NCBI GenBank assembly: GCA_938015435.1
Contig: CALLPN010000001.1
Span: 186,001 to 250,000 of the forward strand
Source of the DNA: an uncultured Saprospiraceae bacterium
GTDB taxonomy: Bacteria > Bacteroidota > Bacteroidia > Chitinophagales > Saprospiraceae
DNA: 64,000 nt
Reading direction: 5' to 3'
A program made the translations under genes and the position numbers. Shown here in pieces: positions 1-8,420 of this stretch. The notes beneath the pieces were generated by a model. That model was not told the origin of the DNA. It saw only the letters and a program-made list of their open reading frames with translations, and searched no databases. The stretch's first letter is position 1. Each line of letters starts with the position of its first letter.

Positions 1-419
1 ATAGCTATGTATTCATCAGTGACGATAGGTCTAGCTACTCGCGTCTGCACATTAGGAACAATCTTGGCAATGTCGAAGTGATCTACTATATATTCCACTT
101 GCTCTAATGTCATCCATGCTTGCATACCATTAAAAGCAAAAAACGACTGATGCTCAATTCCTTGACTACTAATATGCAATTGTAGCATTCGCTGAGATTG
201 AGTGGCGTGCGCCGTTAGCGACTGATAAACATAATTGGCTTTATCATCTTTGGTCATCCCATTGGTCTTTCCATATAGATCTAGTTGATCAGCCATGACT
301 ATAATACACTCTACCGTTTCTTGGCTTTCAAATTTATTAAGTAAATCCTGAGAAATAGTCTGTGCGGAAACAGTAGAACATAGCATTACTATTACTAAAA
401 GCGATAAGAGTTTATTCAT
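1..419 (-). CDS. Secreted subtilase-like protein, N-terminal part only
   Basis: An open frame reads leftwards from ATG at 419 and runs off the window edge with about 139 codons and no stop. It opens with a short signal peptide (hydrophobic LLSLLVIVMLCS, then VSAQ). The next 110 residues resemble an inhibitor I9 propeptide of secreted subtilisin-like proteases: a strand with ECIIVMADQ, a helix rich in A/Q ending in QRMLQLHI, a FFAFNGMQAWMT strand and IAKIVPNVQTRV just before the expected cleavage region. The catalytic domain would lie outside the window, so the protease call rests on the propeptide alone. A possible -7 box lies about 50 bp upstream at 470-477. Confidence 0.65.
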   Translation of the reverse strand, partial: MNKLLSLLVIVMLCSTVSAQTISQDLLNKFESQETVECIIVMADQLDLYGKTNGMTKDDKANYVYQSLTAHATQSQRMLQLHISSQGIEHQSFFAFNGMQAWMTLEQVEYIVDHFDIAKIVPNVQTRVARPIVTDEYIA

Positions 420-469
420 AATTTTGTCTTTGTGAAATCGATGATATCATATTACAATTTCTTTAATAT

Positions 470-477
470 CAAATTTA
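470..477 (-). promoter_or_regulatory. Candidate -7 promoter box
   Basis: Read on the minus strand this is TAAATTTG, a match to the Bacteroidota TAnnTTTG box. It lies about 50 bp before the start of the subtilase-like gene. No clear -33 TTTG was found, so support is weak. Confidence 0.35.
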
Positions 478-663
478 CTAAAACATAGGGAAATCTATAG
501 TGCCATAGCTTACAATAGATCATTTTTTATAGATCAAAATGAAACCCAGTCATTAAGTTTGACCAAACTTACAGCTAAACGAGGAAATACAAAATCAAAG
601 CCGTTGTATTTGTAAATATTATGACTTGAATAGTCACCGCTAGCTTAACCTTCCTATTCATTG

Positions 664-798
664 CTAAATGTCGCTACCGCGGGGTCCGCTTTGCATTCAA
701 CATTTAGTTGAGACTTCGTTATGCACTATTGGACACATATGATTATCTCAACTAAATGAACGATAAAGATTGAATTAGTGTGAATTGCAAAAAGCGGA
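664..798. repeat. Nested inverted-repeat element in the 420-970 gene-free stretch
   Basis: Perfect 13-base arms CATTTAGTTGAGA (701-713) and TCTCAACTAAATG (746-758) are enclosed by imperfect arms TCCGCTTTGCATTC (685-698) and GAATTGCAAAAAGCGGA (782-798). A competing pairing also exists: CTAAATGT (664-671) with ACATTTAG (700-707), around a small GCGG-GGT-CCGC hairpin (679-689). The core is more GC-rich than the surroundings. It could be a decayed palindromic element or a structured RNA with two alternative folds. The rest of 420-970 shows no gene. Confidence 0.5.
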
Positions 799-970
799 GC
801 AAAATGCTAGAACAAATAATCCCTTGTGTTTTCTACGAAAGCCACATTACAATTATTCAATGACGCAATCGCTCCATGCGTTTGTTTACGAACCCTAGAG
901 TCTATAAAAACTAAACCCTCACAATACTTAGCAATCTTGATTCAACTAGTGTCACTAATAAAACAAGGCA

Positions 971-1001
971 AAAAAAGAGATCAAACCGAAGTCTGATCTC
1001 T
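971..1001 (-). terminator. Rho-independent terminator of the CBS-domain gene
   Basis: On the minus strand AGAGATCAGAC and GTTTGATCTCT form an 11-bp stem (one G-T pair) closed by a TTCG tetraloop and followed by a run of T. It lies about 58 bp past the stop codon of the CBS gene. Confidence 0.85.
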
Positions 1002-1058
1002 ATTCGATTGTTTGGGGGTCGACAATCGTGGTAATTGTGTTTGTAGGTGTTCTACTTA

Positions 1059-1526
1059 TTATGCAGTTCTAAGCTTAGGTTCAAACGCATCTTTGTACAG
1101 AATGATATTTTCGTATTCTTTTCGGAATTCGTATTTGAGCACATCAAAAGTGGTTACAATACCAACTAATGTGTCCCCCTCCATTACTGGCAATGCGTGA
1201 AATCTATTATCTAGGAATAGTTCTGCTGCTGTACCTATTTTATCCTGAGCGCTGATTTTCACAATACATGTATTCATTATATCGGTAACGAAAGTTGTTT
1301 GTGCATCGCTTGATCTATGACTCCATAGATCATAGGTAGTTACTAGACCTATCAATTTTCCATCATCTACAACTGGCAGATGATGAATGCGATTGAGCTT
1401 AAATAATGTCTCCACATCAGAAATAGTATGCTTTGGAGATAGCGAGATTGGATTTCTCGTCATAATCGTGTGTATAGCTTCGTTCATCATACTCTTAATA
1501 TTTTGGAGATTAGCAAATAAAAACAT
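1059..1526 (-). CDS. CBS-domain pair protein
   Basis: A 155-residue protein made almost entirely of two CBS motifs. The first (about residues 16-72) contains MTRNPISLSP and HHLPVVDDGKLIGLVTTYDL. The second (about 80-140) contains HALPVMEGDTLVGIVTTFDVLK. Stand-alone CBS pairs usually bind adenine nucleotides and act as energy or redox sensors; no partner domain is present, so the specific role is unknown. The longest frame starts at 1526, but the family start fits better at the second of two adjacent ATGs (1490/1487), after a weak AAGAGT ribosome-binding-like stretch. The gene stands alone between gene-free stretches and has its own terminator. Confidence 0.85.
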   Translation of the reverse strand: MFLFANLQNIKSMMNEAIHTIMTRNPISLSPKHTISDVETLFKLNRIHHLPVVDDGKLIGLVTTYDLWSHRSSDAQTTFVTDIMNTCIVKISAQDKIGTAAELFLDNRFHALPVMEGDTLVGIVTTFDVLKYEFRKEYENIILYKDAFEPKLRTA

Positions 1527-1825
1527 TCATTTGCTCTAAAATAAGGAATATTGATCACAAATGCAACCAAACAGCAATATATTATATCATCCATACGCTA
1601 AACGGCGACACTTTAAGCGTTACAATTGATTGTTTTTGAGAATAATATTCCTTTCTATCTTGAGTTACTGACAATCAGGATATTATACATATTGCAATCT
1701 TAATCTCAAACTAAATAATGTACTTAAGCGCTTCTCTCTCAACTATTACCGCTCATTATTTGCCGTTTGTCTATTAATGAAGCAAGATCATCTATCACTT
1801 CGGCTTAGTTAGCTAAAGTAAATTG
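1527..1825. other. Gene-free stretch upstream of yidC
   Basis: Divergent intergenic region between the CBS gene and yidC. I see no open frame of note, no strong hairpin and no repeat. It should carry the promoters of both genes. Confidence 0.5.
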
Positions 1826-1833
1826 TACATTTG
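1826..1833 (+). promoter_or_regulatory. Candidate -7 box of yidC
   Basis: TACATTTG matches TAnnTTTG and lies 66 bp before the yidC start. No convincing -33 element is seen at 19-21 bp spacing. Confidence 0.45.
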
Positions 1834-1899
1834 CCCACCGAATTTTTGAAACGTATCGTTAGCATACGCTAGCATTACAAAGAACCTTAGACGAGAAAT

Positions 1900-3810
1900 A
1901 TGGAACGCAATAATATCATTGCTTTTATTTTAATATTCATGACCATGATGGTGTGGTCTTACATGAATACACCATCTCAGGCCGACATAGATCGCCAAGA
2001 TGCTATAAGAGACTCTATCGCATTAGTAACTGATCAAGAGAATCAGGCCGCTATTGCTGAACGAGAAAATACTGCAGCAATCATCCAGAATCAAGTCGAA
2101 ACTATGACTGACTCTGCACGCCTAGTGCAAAACACGAGCACATTTGGTGCTTTCGCTCCTGCATCTAGTGGAACCGCTGAAACTTTTACATTAGAAAATA
2201 ATAAAGTCAAAATTGAATTCTCTAATAAAGGAGGAAACATCGTATCAGCGCATCTAAAAGATTATAAATCTAGTGCTCTCGTAGACGGAGAAGACGTAGG
2301 CTACACACCCCTCTACTTTATGAATGATGAGCGAAATAGATTTAACTACAAGCTCAATACGCCAAATGTGCCTTCACGTATGATCAATACGGAAGAGCTG
2401 TTTTTCACACCGACGCTTACCGGAAAAACAATTTCTTTCAAAGCGATGACGAGTGATGGTGGATACATAGAGCAGAAATATACACTCTCTGACAGTACCT
2501 ACAACCTAGACTACGACCTCAATCTAGTGGGGATGAATCAACACCTAGATACAGGTAAAAAAAGTGTAACTCTTGAGTGGTACAATTTCCTTAATAGACT
2601 CGAGAAGAATAACAAGTTTGAGCAAACCTACTCCACGGTGTACTTCAGAGATAATGAAGAAGAGGATGTAGATTATTGTAGATGTGTATCAGATGCAGAA
2701 GAAGACCTTTCAGAAAAAAAGGTAGACTGGGTATCTAATGTCAATCAGTTTTTCAATACTTCATTGATCACGACTAATCAGCCATTTGCTGGAGCCAAGT
2801 TTGAGACTATGATGATTGACCAAGAGTCTACATCTAAGACCGCCTTAAAGTTGATCAAATCTGAGATAGAAATGCCATACGATCAGTCTGGTAATCAGAG
2901 CATCAACATGAAGATGTATGTCGGTCCCAACAAATTTGAAAATCTAAAAGAATACGGTGTTGAATTAGAAGAGATCATTCCTTATGGTACTTCTATATTC
3001 GGATCTATTAATAGATGGTTCATTAGACCATTCTTTGGTTTCTTATCTGGATTTATCGGTAATAAAGGTATTGTGATCTTAGTACTTATCTTCTTGATCA
3101 AAATGGCACTCTACCCTCTTATGTATAAGATGCTTGCATCTCAAGCTAAGATGGGAGCACTCAAACCAGAAATCGCAAAACTAACAGAGAAGTATAAAGA
3201 TGAGCCGCAGAAGAAGCAGATGGAGACGATGAAGATCTATCAGCAATATAGCGTAAGTCCATTCGGTGGGTGTATGCCTATGATAGCCCAAATGCCCATT
3301 TGGTATGCCATGTTTAGGTTCTTCCCCGCCTCAATTGAGTTCCGACAAGAATCATTTTTATGGGCGACTGACCTTTCATCATATGATGTATTTTTCCAAC
3401 ACGGTATGGATATTCCTTTTTTAGGAAATCATATCTCTCTGTTCACATTATTATGGGCAGCAACAACACTTATTTACACTTACTATAATACTAAGCATAT
3501 GGATATGTCTGCTAATCCAGCCATGAAATATGTACAGTACTTTATGCCAGTCATGTTCTTAGGTTTCTTTAATAGTTATGCCTCTGGATTGACTACATAT
3601 ATGTTCTTCTCTAACTTGATCAACATCCTTCAGACTGTAATCACAAAGAAGTTTGTTTTCGATGATGAAAAAATATTGGCAGAGCTAAAAACAAGAAAAT
3701 CGAAACCGAAGAAGAAAAATTCTTTTACCGAACGATTGCAAGAGCAAATGCGACAGGCACAAGCCGTGCAAGAGCAACAAGCTAAGGCAAAGAATAAAGG
3801 AAAGAAATAG
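1900..3810 (+). CDS. yidC: Membrane protein insertase YidC
   Basis: YidC inserts and folds inner-membrane proteins, alone or with SecYEG. The 636-residue chain has the Gram-negative layout: an N-terminal membrane segment (about residues 5-22), a large periplasmic beta domain (about 75-350) and the conserved insertase domain from about 370 to 590. In that domain the family signatures are clear: KMALYPLMYKMLASQAKM, then FGGCMPMIAQMPIWYAMFRFF, then further membrane segments with FMPVMFLGFFNSYASGL. The tail is rich in lysine and glutamine and is likely a ribosome-binding extension. Two neighbouring cysteines (DYCRCVS) in the periplasmic domain are unusual. gpsA and lgt follow on the same strand. 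Confidence 0.97.
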   Translation: MERNNIIAFILIFMTMMVWSYMNTPSQADIDRQDAIRDSIALVTDQENQAAIAERENTAAIIQNQVETMTDSARLVQNTSTFGAFAPASSGTAETFTLENNKVKIEFSNKGGNIVSAHLKDYKSSALVDGEDVGYTPLYFMNDERNRFNYKLNTPNVPSRMINTEELFFTPTLTGKTISFKAMTSDGGYIEQKYTLSDSTYNLDYDLNLVGMNQHLDTGKKSVTLEWYNFLNRLEKNNKFEQTYSTVYFRDNEEEDVDYCRCVSDAEEDLSEKKVDWVSNVNQFFNTSLITTNQPFAGAKFETMMIDQESTSKTALKLIKSEIEMPYDQSGNQSINMKMYVGPNKFENLKEYGVELEEIIPYGTSIFGSINRWFIRPFFGFLSGFIGNKGIVILVLIFLIKMALYPLMYKMLASQAKMGALKPEIAKLTEKYKDEPQKKQMETMKIYQQYSVSPFGGCMPMIAQMPIWYAMFRFFPASIEFRQESFLWATDLSSYDVFFQHGMDIPFLGNHISLFTLLWAATTLIYTYYNTKHMDMSANPAMKYVQYFMPVMFLGFFNSYASGLTTYMFFSNLINILQTVITKKFVFDDEKILAELKTRKSKPKKKNSFTERLQEQMRQAQAVQEQQAKAKNKGKK

Positions 3811-3940
3811 TTTTCAGTGGGAAGGATTCAGTGGGCGGTTATCAGTCTTCAGGATTCAGCCTTTAGTAAGGAGATTAAGTTGATAGGTTTTGAGTGTGTA
3901 TTTAATGTAAAGTGAGAAGATAAAATCATCGTTATAATTC

Positions 3941-4975
3941 ATGATAAAAACTGTAGGAATAATAGGATCTGGAAGTTTTGGAATCACATTGGCTACTTTG
4001 ATAGCTAGCAATGCTGATGTATATATATACTCTCGTAATCCGAAGACTATATCTGCTATTAATGATGATCATTTTCTTAAAAACACAAAACTAAGTGAGC
4101 GAATTATAGCGATGGATGATATGGCTAAGATTTGCGAAGAATGTCAACTTATATTTCCGGTTGTGCCTTCTTCAGCATTTCGAAGTATGATGAAAAACCT
4201 AAGTAAATACCTTACACCATCACACATACTTATACATGCTACCAAAGGCCTAGATTACGGTGACAAGACTGTTAAGGATCTAGAGAAAGCATCATTTGTT
4301 AGGAGTGACATTCACTCTATGTCTGAGGTAATCACGCAAGAAAGCTCGGTAGTAAGGGTTGGTTGTCTATCTGGGCCTAATCTAGCCAGAGAGATCTTAG
4401 ACGGTAAGCCTGCGGCGACAGTGATATCATCAGAGTTTGATGAAGTCATAGACAAAGGGAAAAAGGCATTAGCCTCCAACCGTTTTTTTGTTTTCGGATC
4501 GCACGATATTACGGGTGCAGAATTAGCCGGAGCATTCAAGAATATAATCGCGATTGCCTCAGGAATATTAGGCGGCCTCGATATGGGTAAAAACTTACAG
4601 GCGCTTCTCATCACAAGAGGGCTTAGAGAAATGATACAGTTTGGAATCACTATGGGAGCCAGTGCAAATTCATTTCTTGGAAGTGCGGGAATCGGTGATC
4701 TTATCGCTACTGCTACCAGTACTAATAGTCGTAACTACACCTTTGGTACCAGACTTGCAGGAGGAGAAACATTACAGGATATACTAGACACCTCTGATGA
4801 GATCATCGAAGGGCTGCGTACACTTATGATTATACATAGATTAGCAGCGAGTGAAAATATTAAACTCCCTATCACAGAGACTTTATACCAAGCGATCTAC
4901 GAAGGCAAAGACATCAAGCAATCTATCGCTTGGCTGATGAGCTATCCTACGGCTCCAGATGTAGATTTCATATAA
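3941..4975 (+). CDS. gpsA: Glycerol-3-phosphate dehydrogenase [NAD(P)+]
   Basis: Makes sn-glycerol 3-phosphate from dihydroxyacetone phosphate for phospholipid synthesis in the cytoplasm. The N-terminal Rossmann motif is GSGSFG (residues 9-14). HATKGLD, GCLSGPNLAREI and GAELAGAFKNIIAIASGI (with the catalytic lysine) are all present, as is SAGIGDLIATATS in the C-terminal half. Length (344) is normal. It sits 130 bp after yidC and only 13 bp before lgt, so gpsA and lgt probably share a transcript; both feed envelope lipid and lipoprotein biogenesis. Confidence 0.97.
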   Translation: MIKTVGIIGSGSFGITLATLIASNADVYIYSRNPKTISAINDDHFLKNTKLSERIIAMDDMAKICEECQLIFPVVPSSAFRSMMKNLSKYLTPSHILIHATKGLDYGDKTVKDLEKASFVRSDIHSMSEVITQESSVVRVGCLSGPNLAREILDGKPAATVISSEFDEVIDKGKKALASNRFFVFGSHDITGAELAGAFKNIIAIASGILGGLDMGKNLQALLITRGLREMIQFGITMGASANSFLGSAGIGDLIATATSTNSRNYTFGTRLAGGETLQDILDTSDEIIEGLRTLMIIHRLAASENIKLPITETLYQAIYEGKDIKQSIAWLMSYPTAPDVDFI

Positions 4976-4988
4976 AATAAACGATATT

Positions 4989-5813
4989 ATGTGGCCAATC
5001 ATATGGGATGCTGATCCTGAAATAATAAACCTATTTGGTAAGATTTCGATTAGATGGTACAGCTTATTATTTGCTGGAGGTTTGGTATTAGGATTCAATG
5101 TTTCTAAACGTTTACTTCTTGCTGAAAAATGGTCGATGGAAGATATCGATAAGTTAGCTTTGTTTGTATTTATTGCAACTGTCTTAGGTGCTAGACTAGG
5201 TCACTGTCTGTTTTATGAGCCAGAATATTACCTTAGCCACCCTTTGGAAATGTTACTCCCATTTAGCTGGAAAAGTGGAGCATTTGAAGTGACAGGATTT
5301 AGAGGTCTTGCGAGTCACGGAGGAATTTTTGGTGTATTCTTATCTATTTTATATTTCTCAAGAAAATACAAAAAACCAATATTCTCTATTCTAGATAAAG
5401 CCGCAGTCGGAGGATCTTGCGCTGCGATATTTATAAGGTTAGGAAATTTCATGAATTCCGAAATCATAGGTAAAGCTACTGGATCGGATGTAGGAATTAT
5501 ATTTAAAAAAGTCGACGATATACCTAGGCATCCAGGCCAACTTTATGAAGCCTTTGCCTATTTCACAATCTTTATTATTCTGTCTTATCTCTACAAAAAG
5601 AAGAAACACATTTTCAGTGACGGATTTATTTTTGGGCTCTTTTTCACCCTGTTATTTATAGCTCGATTTGTTATTGAATACTTCAAAGAAAACCAAGTAG
5701 GATTCGAAGAAGGTCTGTCATTTAATATGGGACAATTACTAAGCTTGCCGTTTATTATTGGCGGTATAATTGTGATGTATATGAAGCGAAATAAATCGAT
5801 CGTTAATAGTTAA
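4989..5813 (+). CDS. lgt: Prolipoprotein diacylglyceryl transferase
   Basis: Lgt transfers diacylglycerol from phosphatidylglycerol to the lipobox cysteine of prolipoproteins. The 274-residue polytopic protein shows the family hallmarks: ISIRWYSLLFAGG at the N-terminus, GARLGHCLFYEP, ASHGGIFG, IFIRLGNFMNSEIIG and HPGQLYEA, followed by further membrane helices ending near FIIGGIIVMY. It follows gpsA by 13 bp. The many lipoproteins in this window are its expected clients. A perfect hairpin about 100 bp downstream probably ends the transcript. Confidence 0.97.
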   Translation: MWPIIWDADPEIINLFGKISIRWYSLLFAGGLVLGFNVSKRLLLAEKWSMEDIDKLALFVFIATVLGARLGHCLFYEPEYYLSHPLEMLLPFSWKSGAFEVTGFRGLASHGGIFGVFLSILYFSRKYKKPIFSILDKAAVGGSCAAIFIRLGNFMNSEIIGKATGSDVGIIFKKVDDIPRHPGQLYEAFAYFTIFIILSYLYKKKKHIFSDGFIFGLFFTLLFIARFVIEYFKENQVGFEEGLSFNMGQLLSLPFIIGGIIVMYMKRNKSIVNS

Positions 5814-5917
5814 GAGAGACCTTGTAACTATCATCATTTTATGATATTGGCTACACTTGATCAGATCAGAAAATAGTTCTACTTCGGCCCATTGCTACCC
5901 TACCATTTCCATAGCTA

Positions 5918-5942
5918 CTAAAAAGGAATCATTCCTTTTTAG
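5918..5942. terminator. Hairpin terminator after lgt
   Basis: CTAAAAAGGAA and TTCCTTTTTAG form a perfect 11-bp stem with a 3-nt loop; the T-run is the 3' arm. It is symmetrical and could work in both directions. Confidence 0.7.
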
Positions 5943-6025
5943 TTGAAGCCTTGTATTTAAGTAATTTTTATTCCTTTTTCGGCTCTACTCCGTAATGCAA
6001 CACTTCTAAATTCTACACTATTAAT

Positions 6026-6058
6026 AAAAAAAAGAGGCCACCTTCTCAGGTCGCCTCT
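6026..6058 (-). terminator. Rho-independent terminator of the SPFH gene
   Basis: On the minus strand GAGGCGACC, the loop TGAGAA and GGTGGCCTC (one mismatch) form a GC-rich stem followed by eight T. It lies about 25 bp past the stop codon. Confidence 0.9.
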
Positions 6059-6083
6059 TCGTCATATTCCACAAGTCAGAAAC

Positions 6084-7349
6084 TTACTGCTCATTCGCGA
6101 CTTTCAATTTATTGATAAGCTCTAAAGAACGCTCAGCGCCAAATATCTTCATCACTTCGTCTGCACCACCAGATCCATTTCCACCCATGATGACTATGGA
6201 CGGCGTAGAAGCTTTCGCTACATTTTCGGAGACTACTTTAGCAATCTCTATTTCTAATTGCATCTGTTGCACAGGAGTCAATCCTGCTGCCACTAATGCT
6301 TTGTTAGCTGCGGCTTGTGCTCTACCTTCCTCTTCAATCTTGTCGGCTGTATACTTAGCCATAAGAGCATTTTCCTGTGCTACAAGTTTTTGCTTCTCTG
6401 CTTGTATTACGGCTTCGAGTTTTGACGCTTCTTCGGTAGCTCGAGTCTTGGCTATGAGTTGTTCTCCTTTGGCCTTCTCTGTGAGGGCTTGCTGCTGAGC
6501 GGTAATCAACTCCTGCTTCGCAATACTTTCCATCGTAGACTGATCGATCTTAGCTTGTAGTTTCTTATCTACTATCGGTTCATAATCAACATGAGGCACC
6601 GCTGCAAATACTGCTTTGATACCATAAGTCTGTACATCAGAAGGGATTGTAATTGGTCTATTGTTTTCATCTCTTCTAAGATCTACATCCGTGATCTTTA
6701 CTCTCTCTCGAGTAAATGTATCTACTGAATATTCGATCTTTGTTTCCAGTACATACTGCCCATTAAGTAATTGCTCTCTAAAATCTTCTTTGAGCTTACT
6801 CTGCCCTCCACTGTAATGAGTTTCACTCTCCATAAGCTGAGCGGCAAAGGCCAAACATTCCTTTCCATAAGGAATTAACGTACGATCTTGTAGATTTTCC
6901 GGACTCCGATAAGCCTTATGCAGATCCCTCATTTTAGCCTCTTCTTTTGGGAGTTCCCATCTAATATTGGCGATCGCTGTAGCTTGCGTCGCATCATTAA
7001 ATCGGATAGGCACTTTGCCATGCTCCTCATCAAAGACGGTGCTCATTACATCTGGCCAAGAAGTAGATTTATTGAAAAATCCACCCCAGTGATAGCCAGG
7101 ATCAAAGAATATAGTTTCGGTTCCAAAGAATGGATCTAGCACATAAGTACGTTCTCCATCATTATTATGTACAAACGGATTGAACATAAGTATAACGCCA
7201 ATAAAGGCGGTTAAATACAACAACCATTTGCGATTGTCATTTATCAAGTCGATTGGAAATTTCCAATTGAGTGATAGTTTTTCTATTATCGGATCTGCTA
7301 TCAGTACCACGATAGAGATCAATACGAGCATAAATCCTAAAAAAGTCAT
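6084..7349 (-). CDS. SPFH (band 7/prohibitin-like) membrane protein
   Basis: A 421-residue protein with two N-terminal hydrophobic segments (about 2-20 and 43-60), then an SPFH/band-7 domain (about 65-260, from ERTYVLDPFFGTE through ITDVDLRRDENN). A long Ala/Gln/Glu/Lys-rich coiled coil follows (about 260-370), ending in a Gly-rich stretch and a short C-terminal helix. SPFH proteins form membrane-bound ring or raft-like assemblies and often guard membrane integrity or proteases; the exact role here is not known. It is divergent from the A-B pair starting at 7760, which includes a PspA-like protein. It has its own terminator. Confidence 0.88.
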   Translation of the reverse strand: MTFLGFMLVLISIVVLIADPIIEKLSLNWKFPIDLINDNRKWLLYLTAFIGVILMFNPFVHNNDGERTYVLDPFFGTETIFFDPGYHWGGFFNKSTSWPDVMSTVFDEEHGKVPIRFNDATQATAIANIRWELPKEEAKMRDLHKAYRSPENLQDRTLIPYGKECLAFAAQLMESETHYSGGQSKLKEDFREQLLNGQYVLETKIEYSVDTFTRERVKITDVDLRRDENNRPITIPSDVQTYGIKAVFAAVPHVDYEPIVDKKLQAKIDQSTMESIAKQELITAQQQALTEKAKGEQLIAKTRATEEASKLEAVIQAEKQKLVAQENALMAKYTADKIEEEGRAQAAANKALVAAGLTPVQQMQLEIEIAKVVSENVAKASTPSIVIMGGNGSGGADEVMKIFGAERSLELINKLKVANEQ

Positions 7350-7407
7350 AGGTTTTTGGTTTAATAGATTTGATCATGTAGCATTCTACAATATCCAACC
7401 CAGTTAA

Positions 7408-7759
7408 TAAATAAAGCTGATTTCCTATTGGCCGTTAAGGCCCATTGCAATCATTACTAAAATTAATGATTATTAGCACAAATCTAGTTCCGCCATCCAA
7501 AATAAGACTCGACTAGGAAAGTAAATAACTCGACTAAAATCAAGATCATATACAAATGATTATATTATTACATACGTAAGCTATTCACTATCTTCGTCCT
7601 GGATAGTACAAATAGAATATAAACGGAGCCATCCATGTTGAACTCTGCGAATCGAAGTATTCATCTAAAAATCCACTTCATTGGTAGATATATCCAACTT
7701 CTCACGCACTTTTTAGCGATCATGTGATGTTGATAATATTAACATAAAGAGTAGAAACC
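7408..7759. other. Divergent intergenic region
   Basis: About 350 bp between the SPFH gene and the A-B pair. I see no open frame and no strong repeat; promoters for both directions are expected here, but no TAnnTTTG box is convincing. Confidence 0.5.
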
Positions 7760-8311
7760 ATGCAAATAGACTTAAAAGAGCTTTTCGGAGATATAGATCA
7801 TTTAGATAAGAAGATCTTACTATCCCTTCTTACTGCATTGAAAGAGCATCATGGTAAGGAATTCGATTACATCAAATTTAAAAAGTCAGTTCTTAGCCTT
7901 CAAGAAATGGATATCGATGAGATCACCAGCGTAAAGTCGGCTTATGCGACGGCTAGCACAATGGGTGTCAATAAAGATAATCTTGTAAAAAGTGGTAGAC
8001 AATACTTAACCGTGCTGGTCAAGGAGAAAGAAAAATTTGCGGATACGCTCAAAAGACAAATGGCCGCAAAAGTAGAAGGTAAACTACAAGAAGCGGTGAC
8101 TATCAAGAAAACTATTGCCGATCATGAGAAGAAGATAGAACAGATGCAAAAGGAGATTGCACTATTCTCTAAGAAGCTTGAAGGTGTTGATAGTAAAGCT
8201 GCAGATGCTAAAGCGAAGATAAAAGATACGAGAGATAAATTCGTAGAAGCCTATGATCAGATCTATACTTCGGTGGAGGATGACATAGAGAAATGGGGAA
8301 ACATACTCTAG
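7760..8311 (+). CDS. Coiled-coil protein, family A (copy 1)
   Basis: A soluble protein of 183 residues with no signal peptide. Residues 1-90 form a small helical domain (FDYIKFKKSVLSLQEMD, then SAYATASTMGV). Residues about 95-170 are a heptad-rich coiled coil (KKIEQMQKEIALFSKKLEGV). It is clearly homologous to 46712-47392: shared FDYxxxK, TMGV, KFxDxLKxQ and VxGK blocks, but without that copy's 45-residue N-terminal extension. In both places a family-B membrane protein follows directly. I do not recognise a named family. Likely role, by inference: a cytoplasmic partner or regulator of the PspA-like B protein. Confidence 0.8.
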   Translation: MQIDLKELFGDIDHLDKKILLSLLTALKEHHGKEFDYIKFKKSVLSLQEMDIDEITSVKSAYATASTMGVNKDNLVKSGRQYLTVLVKEKEKFADTLKRQMAAKVEGKLQEAVTIKKTIADHEKKIEQMQKEIALFSKKLEGVDSKAADAKAKIKDTRDKFVEAYDQIYTSVEDDIEKWGNIL

Positions 8312-8362
8312 TTATCAGTAAAGAATTCTATTTTTATAACAATTTAAAGTCGATTTTAAAAA

Positions 8363-8389
8363 GGTCTTAGTCTATTTTTACTAGAGACC
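8363..8389 (+). other. Intercistronic hairpin between A1 and B1
   Basis: GGTCTTAGT pairs with ACTA-g-AGACC (9 bp with one bulge) in the 109-bp gap. There is no following T-run, so it is more likely an mRNA processing or stability hairpin than a terminator. Confidence 0.4.
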
Positions 8390-8420
8390 AAACATATAAC
8401 AAACAGAAGATCAACAAATT

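Noticed and set aside
3811-3860. CAGTGGG-rich spacer after yidC, similar to the one at 52360-52400
   Set aside because: Short low-complexity CAGT-type spacer shared by two gene ends; too simple to call a mobile element.
7180-7407. Plus-strand frame of 75 codons opposite the SPFH start
   Set aside because: Antisense of the membrane segment of the SPFH gene; no start context or similarity.
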